Shown: positions 35,625 to 42,037 of the stretch, in pieces
How the letters are laid out: every line of letters starts with the position of its first letter
Position numbering within the stretch: the stretch's first letter is position 1
Assembly: GCA_021781965.1 (NCBI GenBank)
Contig: JAJXVU010000004.1
Location: forward strand, 1 to 64,000
DNA length: 64,000 bases
Direction: 5' to 3'
From: Pseudomonadota bacterium
GTDB lineage: Bacteria > Pseudomonadota > Gammaproteobacteria > UBA1113
Made by a program: the position numbers and the translations under genes
Notes under the pieces: generated by a model
What the model saw: only the letters and a program-made list of their open reading frames with translations
The model's database searches: none
Told to the model about the DNA's origin: nothing

Positions 35625-36778
35625 TATGACAACCCCTCTATTTTGACAGATACAATTTGCCCATGCCGCATTAACAATACCAACGGCGATGGCTGTAATT
35701 TATAGGCATTCATACCATCTGCGCTGGACATTTTAGCAACCCATGCTGGTGATAGCAGCACATAATCGCTACGCAGATAAAGCTCATTACCTACCATCCA
35801 GACTTGTGCAAAATCATTTTCTGTTTTTAAGCGGCGGCCATTCATCGGTGCTATTCCATTTAAAACATTTAACAGTTGATTATCTGCAGGAGCAGGTAAA
35901 TCATCACCTATAGCTACTGTCGCTTGTGGCCCTTGACCAGGCACACGCATGTCCACTCTATAATCTACTACACGTTGCCCAGGAACCAAAGTTAACATCA
36001 CAGGGGTATTTAAATTTTTAAGATTCACCGCTAAATTACCATAACTGTAGTCTTGGCGTGCTTGCACCATGAGCGTATTCCCTTTTTTATCCCAGCTAAT
36101 ATTAAATGCAGTAGGGTCACCCAAATCAAAAGAGTCTATAGGCCATGGCGCACCCGTGCTGTCAATAAACACCAAAGAAGAAACAAAACCTTTAGACAAA
36201 CGAACCACTGGTGGCACAGCACCGGGGGCTAGATCGATATTCAACGAAGTAGATGTGGGTGCAGGTGGCGCTTTATATGGCGCAGCAGCTTGCGCACGCT
36301 GAGTTTGATCCAACATATTACGCAACGTATTGATTTGCTCGGGATTAAGCGGAAATGCATCTTGTGTTATGGAACGAAACGCGCCCGCATTGGCTAAGGC
36401 CTCATTGTCATCCGCAGGAACCCAAGAATTGGCGGGCGGCATAGTCGTTGTTGTGGGTGCTGGATTGGCGGCCGTATTGTTAGACGTAGCCGTACTGCTG
36501 TTTTGCGCTTGCCCATTCATAAATTCTTCTAGGCTTTGATCCTGTTCATTATCACTTTGTGTGGTACTAGTAGGAGCAGGCGCATTGGCGCTCACTGTAG
36601 GATCCTGCCCTGGCGCAGCGGGATTACTCTTTTGTGGCGTACTTATTTGCGTTTGTTTCTGCGCATCGGAGACAAAACTACGCGCAGTACTCAGCCCTAA
36701 TAGATCGGCGCTGCTTTCTTCAGCACGAATCCCTAGGCACATGAGTAACAAGCTTAATGCTACAAACAGTTTCCTCAA
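35624..36778 (-). CDS. dotH: Dot/Icm outer-membrane ring protein DotH/IcmK
   Basis: A 384-residue periplasmic/outer-membrane ring protein of the Dot/Icm system. A signal peptide is clear (MRKLFVALSLLLMCLGIRAEE). Residues 35-140 are a Pro/Thr/Gln-rich low-complexity region. The conserved DotH domain starts about 175 (LNIDLAPGAVPPVVRLSKGF) and includes SSLVFIDSTGAPWPI and the C-terminal RLKTENDFAQVWMVGNELYL segment. DotH normally works with the lipoproteins DotC and DotD, which are not here. The gene opens the dot block and is followed without gap by dotG. The upstream 188 bases should hold the promoter. Confidence 0.92.
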   Translation of the reverse strand: MRKLFVALSLLLMCLGIRAEESSADLLGLSTARSFVSDAQKQTQISTPQKSNPAAPGQDPTVSANAPAPTSTTQSDNEQDQSLEEFMNGQAQNSSTATSNNTAANPAPTTTTMPPANSWVPADDNEALANAGAFRSITQDAFPLNPEQINTLRNMLDQTQRAQAAAPYKAPPAPTSTSLNIDLAPGAVPPVVRLSKGFVSSLVFIDSTGAPWPIDSFDLGDPTAFNISWDKKGNTLMVQARQDYSYGNLAVNLKNLNTPVMLTLVPGQRVVDYRVDMRVPGQGPQATVAIGDDLPAPADNQLLNVLNGIAPMNGRRLKTENDFAQVWMVGNELYLRSDYVLLSPAWVAKMSSADGMNAYKLQPSPLVLLMRHGQIVSVKIEGLS

Positions 36779-36966
36779 TCGATTGTTCCTTAAATATACA
36801 ACTCTGGGCCCGGGTGATTAGTCTACAGAAATACACCACTAGCTGTAGTGTTATAAACCAGCTTCTCACCACTATATCATTGATATGGATTATAATATCA
36901 TTTAGATGTAAAACATAGGTCTAGTGCCATCCTTGGCTACTTTTTGGCAAGAAAACAACAAAGAAT

Positions 36967-37185
36967 CTAGTCTTTTGTCAACTGATTACCAATATAGCCG
37001 CCCACTACGGCACCCCCGATGGTAGCTGCCGTATTACCAGCACCGCTACCAAATTGACTGCCTATAACGCCACCGGCTACAGCACCGCCAACCGTCCCCA
37101 CGTCTTGCTTAGTGATGTTGCCATCACAGCCGACTAGACTGAGTGCCATCAGGCTGACTCCAATCGTTAAAGCTACTTTTTTCAT
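36967..37185 (-). CDS. Small glycine-zipper lipoprotein
   Basis: A 72-residue lipoprotein. A type II signal peptide ends in a lipobox (LSLVGC, Cys about residue 20). The mature part is a glycine-zipper 2TM domain (VGGAVAGGVIGSQFG and IGGAVVGGYIGNQL), as in the 17-kDa antigen/OsmB-like proteins. I chose the ATG at 37185 because AAGGGGG precedes it; the frame opens further upstream without a ribosome-binding site. It sits upstream of and co-oriented with dotH, 188 bases away. It probably inserts in the outer membrane, and a link to the Dot ring is only contextual. Confidence 0.8.
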   Translation of the reverse strand: MKKVALTIGVSLMALSLVGCDGNITKQDVGTVGGAVAGGVIGSQFGSGAGNTAATIGGAVVGGYIGNQLTKD

Positions 37186-37647
37186 GAGAAACCCCCTTGC
37201 TACTACTATCAATAGTAGCAAAAATATACAGTTCTATAAGGGATCTGTTTAGGGAAAGCTTAACTCAGCGTATTTTTTTGAAAAGAAAGAAAATTTATAT
37301 CGTTTTGAGGATATAGTGACATGTCTTTATATATGGGATTAACGAAAAAAAGAAAGCCTTGATATGCAATTAATTGAAAAATAACAAATTATTTTGTTAA
37401 GTCCGTGTTGGTGAGCCGACCGCTGCATAGGCGGTCGGTTCTTTTACCTCCGCTAATCCCTTTAGCTACCTGTAAGCGTAGCAAAAAATTATTAAGGAAA
37501 TATTAGGGATTGCACGAAAATAAGAAATTTCTTAAAAATAATGGAAATATCTATGTTATATGGGGTTCTTCGAATGAGCGCTCAGATTAAATTGCCCTAA
37601 GCGATAGCCTTTTTCTGATTATTTCGCTTCAACCGTATATCTAGCTT
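37186..37647. other. Intergenic stretch with orphan terminator-like hairpin
   Basis: No protein gene is visible. The notable structure is a hairpin at about 37411-37438, CCGACCGC/GCGGTCGG with a six-base loop followed by TTCTTTT on the plus strand, which looks like a rho-independent terminator. No plus-strand gene precedes it, so it may end a small RNA starting near 37300, or be a palindromic repeat. Confidence 0.4.
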
Positions 37648-38283
37648 TTATTCACTAACTAAACTCAGTATCGTGAAGGATAGCGAAAGAGTCGCTATCA
37701 AGAAGAATAGTGCACTCGGGATATAGCTAACAATCCTTTTTGTTTTTACAGAAGTAACCTGTGCTAACTTGTATTTTAAGCGATGACTGAAAATAGCCGC
37801 AGATGAATTGGCGGCTAAACCACATAGATTAAAAGCCAAACCTAAGAAAAAGAATATTTTTATATTTCTGTGATCAGTAGGTACAAACTGTGGCAACAGG
37901 GTAATAAAAAATAATAGAATTTTAGGATTGGTAATATTTAAAGTAATCCCCGACAATAATGTACTGGTTTTACTTTTAATAATTTTCTTCGCTGTTAGTA
38001 CTTTTTGGTTGGGTAATGCTTTATAAGCAAGATATAGCAAATACAAAGCACCCAATATTCTTAAACCAGAATAGACCACGGGAGAAGCTAGAATTAACGT
38101 CGCTAAGCCTAATGCTGTTATCACTACATAAATGAAAGTCCCTAACTCAACTCCCAATGCAGCCAATACGCCTGCGCGTTTGCCATGATCTATAGACGTA
38201 TTGATGCAATACATCATCGCCGGACCAGGCGTTAAAGCCATGGTTACAGCGACTAGGGCAAAGTAGAATAGATAATCATACAT
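37648..38283 (-). CDS. LysE/RhtB family amino-acid exporter
   Basis: A 211-residue inner-membrane exporter of the LysE/RhtB family with six helices. The family start is present (VAVTMALTPGPAMMYCINTS, with GP in helix 1), as is GVELGTFIYVVITALGL. The middle loop is charged and is followed by ITLNITNPKILLFFITLLPQF, a conserved RhtB motif. Such proteins export homoserine, threonine, leucine or related compounds. The substrate is not predictable. No LysR-type regulator is adjacent. It is a single gene between the dot block and the ATPase gene. Confidence 0.9.
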   Translation of the reverse strand: MYDYLFYFALVAVTMALTPGPAMMYCINTSIDHGKRAGVLAALGVELGTFIYVVITALGLATLILASPVVYSGLRILGALYLLYLAYKALPNQKVLTAKKIIKSKTSTLLSGITLNITNPKILLFFITLLPQFVPTDHRNIKIFFFLGLAFNLCGLAANSSAAIFSHRLKYKLAQVTSVKTKRIVSYIPSALFFLIATLSLSFTILSLVSE

Positions 38284-38353
38284 GGTGGGCTCTTTTATTT
38301 GTAAGAATGAACACAGATATTATCGCATAATTTAATAACTATTGTAAGATACT

Positions 38354-39544
38354 TTATATGAACAAATCTTCAATAGCCGTGGTAAAGAAAGTTTCCAAGG
38401 GCATCCCTTGGCCGCCTATTTGCAATAATTTATACGGTTTAAATGCTTGATTAAATGCCGCCATAGCTGAAATTTTTTCAGTTACATTACTTTTTACCTC
38501 TAAAGCCACAACCTTATCGCCTTTCTGCAGCACAAAATCCACTTCCGCATTGCCCTCACGCCAATAATAAACTTGAATAGATGTGCCTATGGCTTGATTA
38601 ATTAAATGCCCGCCCACAGCAGATTCAACCCACTGTCCCCAATAAGCAGGGTTTTGTGTGACTTCACTAAAACTATAATTGTTTTGCACACTTAAAAGAG
38701 TATTGTTATAAACCTGGAATTTTGGACTAGAACCACGTTTACGTACTTCTTGCCCCGCGTATTTTTCCAAACCACACAACATGTTAACTTGATTGAGTAA
38801 TCTCAAATAATGCGACAACGTTGTGGTATTGCCAGCATCTTGTAGTTGCCCCAACATCTTTTGGTAAGATAATATTTTTCCTGAGTAATGGCAACCAACC
38901 TGAAATAAACGTCGTAGCAAAGCGGGTTTATCGATGCGCACCATCAATAAAATATCGTATGCCAGAGTCGGTTCAATTAAAGACTCCCTTACATATTTCA
39001 CCCAACGGTCAATATCATTTACGAAGTCTACAGCCCCGGGATAACCACCAAAATAAATATAGTGTGGTAAATCCCAATCAAAGGCTTCTCGCATTTCGCG
39101 AAAGCTCCAATGTGTAGCATGAATAACTTCAAATCGCCCCATTAAACTTTCAGTTAAACCCTGTTGCAATAATAAAGGTGCTGAGCCCAAAATGACAACC
39201 TTGAGCGTACTCCCCCGTCGACTATCTTCATCCCATAGCAGCTTAACAAGTCTAGACCAATCGGCAATTCTTTGAATTTCATCCACGATCAATACAGTAT
39301 CTTGTGTATTTGTGGCCGCCATTTGTCGCGCCACGTCCCATTGTTGTAATAACCAAGTCGGGGCATCTAACGTAAGTTCATCGGCACTGACATAATGTGC
39401 TCGCCCTGGAAATAAGGGTAATATTTGCTGAGTTAGCGTCGTTTTCCCCACTTGCCTAGGGCCTGCTAACACTTGGATGAAGCGTCTAGGTTCTGCTAAA
39501 CGTGACATAAGTTTTTGAAAAATATCTCTTTTATAAGTTTCCAC
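38354..39544 (-). CDS. AAA-type ATPase with DUF4143 domain
   Basis: A protein of about 396 residues with an AAA_14 P-loop domain (Walker A GPRQVGKTTLTQQ, Walker B VLIVDEIQRI). A DUF4143 C-terminus holds a PD-(D/E)xK-like nuclease signature (NAEVDFVLQKGD then VALEVKSN). These proteins are widespread in accessory regions and their function is unproven; a toxin-antitoxin or defence role has been suggested. I prefer the GTG at 39544 because AGGA lies 7 bases upstream. The TTG at 39568 also opens the frame but lies inside the inverted-repeat array. That array suggests autoregulation. Confidence 0.88.
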   Translation of the reverse strand: METYKRDIFQKLMSRLAEPRRFIQVLAGPRQVGKTTLTQQILPLFPGRAHYVSADELTLDAPTWLLQQWDVARQMAATNTQDTVLIVDEIQRIADWSRLVKLLWDEDSRRGSTLKVVILGSAPLLLQQGLTESLMGRFEVIHATHWSFREMREAFDWDLPHYIYFGGYPGAVDFVNDIDRWVKYVRESLIEPTLAYDILLMVRIDKPALLRRLFQVGCHYSGKILSYQKMLGQLQDAGNTTTLSHYLRLLNQVNMLCGLEKYAGQEVRKRGSSPKFQVYNNTLLSVQNNYSFSEVTQNPAYWGQWVESAVGGHLINQAIGTSIQVYYWREGNAEVDFVLQKGDKVVALEVKSNVTEKISAMAAFNQAFKPYKLLQIGGQGMPLETFFTTAIEDLFI

Positions 39545-39560
39545 GGGAAGATCCTGTAAA

Positions 39561-39649
39561 TTACTCAACGTATTGAGTAATTTTACTCAATACGTTGAGT
39601 AAAATCAAGAGGTAGATTGAGTAATTTTACTCAGTGTTGAGTATAATTA
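39561..39649. repeat. TTACTCAA inverted-repeat array, probable operator
   Basis: TTACTCAACGTATTGAGTAA at 39561-39580 is followed two bases later by its exact reverse complement at 39583-39602. Each unit is itself nearly palindromic (TTACTCA...TGAGTAA). A third, imperfect unit (TTGAGTAATTTTACTCA, then GTTGAGTA) lies at about 39618-39641. The array sits immediately upstream of the ATPase gene start and looks like a set of protein-binding sites, or a strong hairpin in its leader. Confidence 0.75.
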
Positions 39650-39687
39650 TAGAAAAAACTTATATCTCACTGAATTATAACAAAATA

Positions 39688-39718
39688 GTAACTTGGCAGA
39701 CACCGTCTGCCAAGTTAC
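39688..39718. repeat. Perfect 14-bp hairpin
   Basis: GTAACTTGGCAGAC and its exact reverse complement are separated by ACC. It lies between the operator-like array and the end of the HEPN-like gene. No clean T-run follows on the plus strand. On the minus strand the sequence after it is only moderately T-rich, so a terminator role is doubtful. A protein site or small mobile palindrome is possible. Confidence 0.7.
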
Positions 39719-39844
39719 AAATAACATTCGCTTTAGCTGATGTGGCAATGTCAAGACTGTTGGCTGAAAAGTTAATTAGTCATTTAACTTAATAGCACAC
39801 TAAGTGTAATCTATAGAATGATATTATGTGTTTTTATTGTTTAA

Positions 39845-40621
39845 TTAAAAAACATCTGGTAGATAAATACCCCTGACTACTCTGCTTGGGATAGGATCTT
39901 TAAACTTTTGATTCAAAATGAATAATATTTTAGCAATCCCTGTTCTAAATTTATTAATTGTCTTAATCATTTCGCTATATGAAAAAGCTTGTGTATCGAG
40001 TCCTTCATGTTTAAAATCATTATTTATTTTTTTTAGAAAACAAAAATCGATCCATATTGATGCTGGAGATTGATTCATCTTATACCCAACCATTCTATGA
40101 AACCAGTCATTTAGTTTAGTATCTAATCGCGATTCTTTTTCATCGAAAATAGGAACATCGCTCCTTTTATTGTATATAAGGGCTTTTCTTGTAATATAGT
40201 TTTCTATAGCGATAATACCATGAGTAATACAGCTTAATAATGCAGCCCCATCGTTCATTTTAATAGATTGCTCTCTTTCTTCTAATGCTTTTTTATAAGA
40301 ACTATGATAAGGAAGTATATTGAATTGACCTGGTTCAGATAGTTTTTTAGTAATTACTCCTTTTTCTTGCATCGAAATTTCAACATTCGGATATGGGCTA
40401 TGCCATTCATAACCTAAAATATTTTCCACAAATGGAATAGCTTTTAGATATCTAGTTTTTTCAATCAAAAACTTCCATTTTTCACCATTACTCTCAAAAA
40501 AATACTTGATTTCATCATTGGATATGTTTCTTAGTTCCTTCCGTGAATGATCTGAAAATTTAGTCATATCGTATATAAGACATTCTGCTTGTTTAGCAGA
40601 AATCATTGGTTTTTCTCTCAT
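39845..40621 (-). CDS. HEPN-like protein with degenerate RNase motif
   Basis: A 258-residue helical protein with no clear named family. The C-terminal half (about 125-240) looks like a HEPN domain: a helix with GIIAIENYITR, a spacer, then LKKINNDFKHEGLDTQAF followed by a final long helix. In catalytic HEPN RNases the motif reads RNxxxxH; here the Arg position is Asn (N200) while H205 is kept, so RNase activity may be lost or changed. I chose the ATG at 40621 because AAAGGTGA lies just upstream. A truncated XRE-antitoxin ORF ends 32 bases upstream on the same strand, which suggests a former toxin-antitoxin or abortive-infection unit. Confidence 0.6.
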   Translation of the reverse strand: MREKPMISAKQAECLIYDMTKFSDHSRKELRNISNDEIKYFFESNGEKWKFLIEKTRYLKAIPFVENILGYEWHSPYPNVEISMQEKGVITKKLSEPGQFNILPYHSSYKKALEEREQSIKMNDGAALLSCITHGIIAIENYITRKALIYNKRSDVPIFDEKESRLDTKLNDWFHRMVGYKMNQSPASIWIDFCFLKKINNDFKHEGLDTQAFSYSEMIKTINKFRTGIAKILFILNQKFKDPIPSRVVRGIYLPDVF

Positions 40622-40653
40622 GAATATCACCTTTTTTAAATGCTCTTCCAAAT

Positions 40654-40827
40654 CTAGTAACCAATTGCTTTTACTGCTTCTACTTGAGCCTTTTCAGCTA
40701 TTTGTCTAGCTCGTACTAAAGTGGTTAACAAAGAAAACTCTCCTTCAAGCTCGTCGTAAGCTTTCTTTACACCTGATCGCTTTAGTGCTTTTTCAACTAA
40801 CTCTCGATGTTTATTATTTGCTTTCAT
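40654..40827 (-). pseudogene. Truncated XRE/HigA-like antitoxin remnant
   Basis: A 57-residue ORF with an excellent ribosome-binding site (TAAGGAGAAAAT then ATG). Its words VKKAYDELEGEFSLLTTLVRARQIA follow the N-terminal pattern of HigA/XRE antitoxins (V-x-AYDxLExEFxLxxxLIxAR). The helix-turn-helix that should come next is replaced by EKAQVEAVKAIGY and a stop. It may be a broken antitoxin, or a peptide still translated and coupled to the HEPN-like gene. No HigB/RelE toxin lies upstream; a genomic palindromic repeat occupies that place. Confidence 0.6.
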
Positions 40828-40878
40828 ATTTTCTCCTTATAAAGAATTGTGGCACTGATATACCTCATCTTTTTACCC

Positions 40879-40990
40879 CTGGATTGCTTTGCAGCTCTCA
40901 TCTTATTCTGCGCCATTCAACCCTTTCGCCGCTATCACCAAACATAGTCTCTATTATAAATCCGTTACTCACTTGTGCGCAATGACGAAA
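40879..40990. repeat. CTGGATTGC...GCAATGACG repeat, copy with insert
   Basis: CTGGATTGCTTTGC at about 40879-40892 and TGCGCAATGACGAAAG at about 40975-40990 are the two halves of the palindromic element also present at 43963-44013. About 80 unrelated bases lie between them. The rest of the stretch up to 41140 shows no gene. Confidence 0.5.
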
Positions 40991-41294
40991 GCAGAGAATT
41001 CATTGCTAACGTAGCTATTTCATAAGCGGTTTGTGCAACTAAAACTTTTCATTGTTATCATCGCACTAAGTGACGGAAAAAACAAAAAAACTCTCCTAAA
41101 GCTTTCTTTTTTTATTTTCTTTTGCTATGATGGTGATTGTGTGGTAGTGAATATCACGCACAAGGAGCAACCCTGAATCTGTCTGGAAATTTCGTATGGC
41201 TCAAGGTTGCAGTAGCTAAGTAGCGCCCCTCTGGCAAGCTGAACACAAGCCAAAGGGACTAACTTGAACCTTACCTAAATAAGGAAACAAGGTG

Positions 41295-41459
41295 ATGAAA
41301 ATTATATCACATCGTTTTTCTCTCGCCCACCATAAATCGGGCCAAAATGTAAACACAAATCCAGGCTCAGCCTATTTTTTGACTAAAAAGAAGTTCTTTT
41401 TGGTCTTAAATCGCTTTAAACGCCGGATTGTGGCGTCTGTAGAAGCCCGCGCTTCTTAG
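41295..41459 (+). CDS. Small basic 54-residue ORF inside the structured transcript
   Basis: This ORF has a ribosome-binding site (AAGGAAACAAGGTG before ATG). It encodes a basic peptide beginning MKIISHRFSLAHHKSGQNVN, with KKKFFLVLNRFKRR in the second half. I do not recognise it. Its last codons and stop form the 3' arm of the terminator stem, an arrangement seen both in very compact mRNAs and when a chance ORF overlaps an RNA gene. It could be a leader peptide, a phage-derived small protein or spurious. Confidence 0.4.
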   Translation: MKIISHRFSLAHHKSGQNVNTNPGSAYFLTKKKFFLVLNRFKRRIVASVEARAS

Positions 41460-41466
41460 TTTTTTT
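41441..41466 (+). terminator. Rho-independent terminator
   Basis: AGAAGC 41441-41446 pairs with GCTTCT 41451-41456 around a CCGC loop, followed after two bases by a run of seven T from 41460. It ends the structured transcript and overlaps the stop of the small ORF. Confidence 0.75.
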
Positions 41467-41537
41467 CAGTGACTGCGTACAGCACTTTATGCCTACGCAT
41501 GTACTATCTGGATATTAAACCAAGGAGAAAACTAGAG

Positions 41538-41633
41538 ATGGGTTTTTTAAGACGCGCATATTGCGTACCTTATGGTGGGCGCGGTCCACCATTTAAAAAT
41601 TTTTATGCACTCATTGCTACTAATGTGCAATAG
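41538..41633 (+). CDS. 31-residue small ORF upstream of csrA
   Basis: Begins MGFLRRAYCVPYGGRGPPFK after an ideal Shine-Dalgarno (AAGGAG, 10 bases before the ATG). The ORF is short and I do not recognise the peptide. The DNA contains GGTGGGCGCGGTCCACC, a GGTGG/CCACC stem that could sit in an mRNA leader. It lies about 110 bases upstream of the csrA start and could be a leader peptide or a co-transcribed small protein. Confidence 0.35.
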   Translation: MGFLRRAYCVPYGGRGPPFKNFYALIATNVQ

Positions 41634-41741
41634 ATATAGAAAATTTACTTTCAAACACTAACTGCTCAATGAGAATATGAGAAGTAGACTATGTTTTTAT
41701 CTTTTTTTATTGAGTGGCTACGCAATAGGAGAAAACAGAAA

Positions 41742-41924
41742 ATGTTAGTTTTAACACGACGTATAGGTGAGAACATTGTTATAGACGATGATATTATCAT
41801 TCGAGTATTGGATATAGGTGGGCAAGTGAAGCTGGGCATTGAAGCACCGGAAAGCGTGACGGTGCATAGGGAGGAAATCTATGAAAAAATCCAATCGGGA
41901 CGGCGGCTAGACTCAATGGACTAG
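41742..41924 (+). CDS. csrA: Carbon storage regulator CsrA
   Basis: A 60-residue RNA-binding global regulator that binds GGA motifs near ribosome-binding sites. The canonical start [18 protein letters not shown] and the segment [20 protein letters not shown] (with VHREEIY, the RNA-contacting C-terminal strand) are intact. The ATG at 41742 is supported by AGGAG upstream; the longer frame from 41691 is not plausible. In Legionellales, extra csrA copies are common on mobile islands, and the surrounding accessory genes suggest that this is one, but it could be the main copy. GGA-rich leader sequence suggests autoregulation. Confidence 0.95.
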   Translation: MLVLTRRIGENIVIDDDIIIRVLDIGGQVKLGIEAPESVTVHREEIYEKIQSGRRLDSMD

Positions 41925-41950
41925 TGTTACTATTTTTGACATGCAAAACC

Positions 41951-41979
41951 AAAAAGCCTCGCGGATGTGGGGCTTTTAT
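41951..41979 (+). terminator. Probable csrA terminator
   Basis: AAAAAGCCTCGC pairs imperfectly with GTGGGGCTTTT around GGAT, ending in TTTTATT. It lies 27 bases after the csrA stop and uses the same AAAAGCC...GGCTTTT theme as the groEL terminator. Confidence 0.65.
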
Positions 41980-42037
41980 TGGTATCTATTAGCCAATAGA
42001 TCTTGAAAAAAAATCAAATACATACTAATATGCAGCA

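Larger units (their letters stand above)
41141..41466 (+). ncRNA. Candidate structured RNA ending in a rho-independent terminator
   Basis: This stretch has several clear stems in one direction. GCAACC 41167-41172 pairs with GGTTGC 41205-41210, extended by TGA/TCA. CCCTCTGGC 41227-41235 pairs with GCCAAAGGG 41249-41257 (one mismatch). CCTTA/TAAGG lies at 41269-41284, and a terminator at 41441-41466. Several GGA triplets (41164, 41185, 41283) are of the kind CsrA binds, and csrA is the next recognised gene. It does not fit tmRNA, RNase P RNA, SRP RNA or 6S RNA as I know them. It may be an sRNA or the leader of the 54-codon ORF inside it. Confidence 0.45.

Noticed and set aside
33141-36778. Conjugative IncI-type Tra genes instead of Dot/Icm
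   Set aside because: IcmG-type VQAIIPGRAW words and IcmK/IcmE order favour Dot/Icm; no tra or relaxase genes adjoin. It cannot be fully excluded from three genes.
39561-39649. CRISPR array
   Set aside because: The repeated TACTCAA units are palindromic, overlapping and without unique spacers; no cas genes are present.
41141-41466. tmRNA, RNase P RNA, SRP RNA, 6S RNA or c-di-GMP-I riboswitch
   Set aside because: CACGCACAAGGAGCAACC faintly resembles the start of a c-di-GMP-I riboswitch, but the GGGACGCAAAGCC core is missing; the conserved cores of the other RNAs are also absent.
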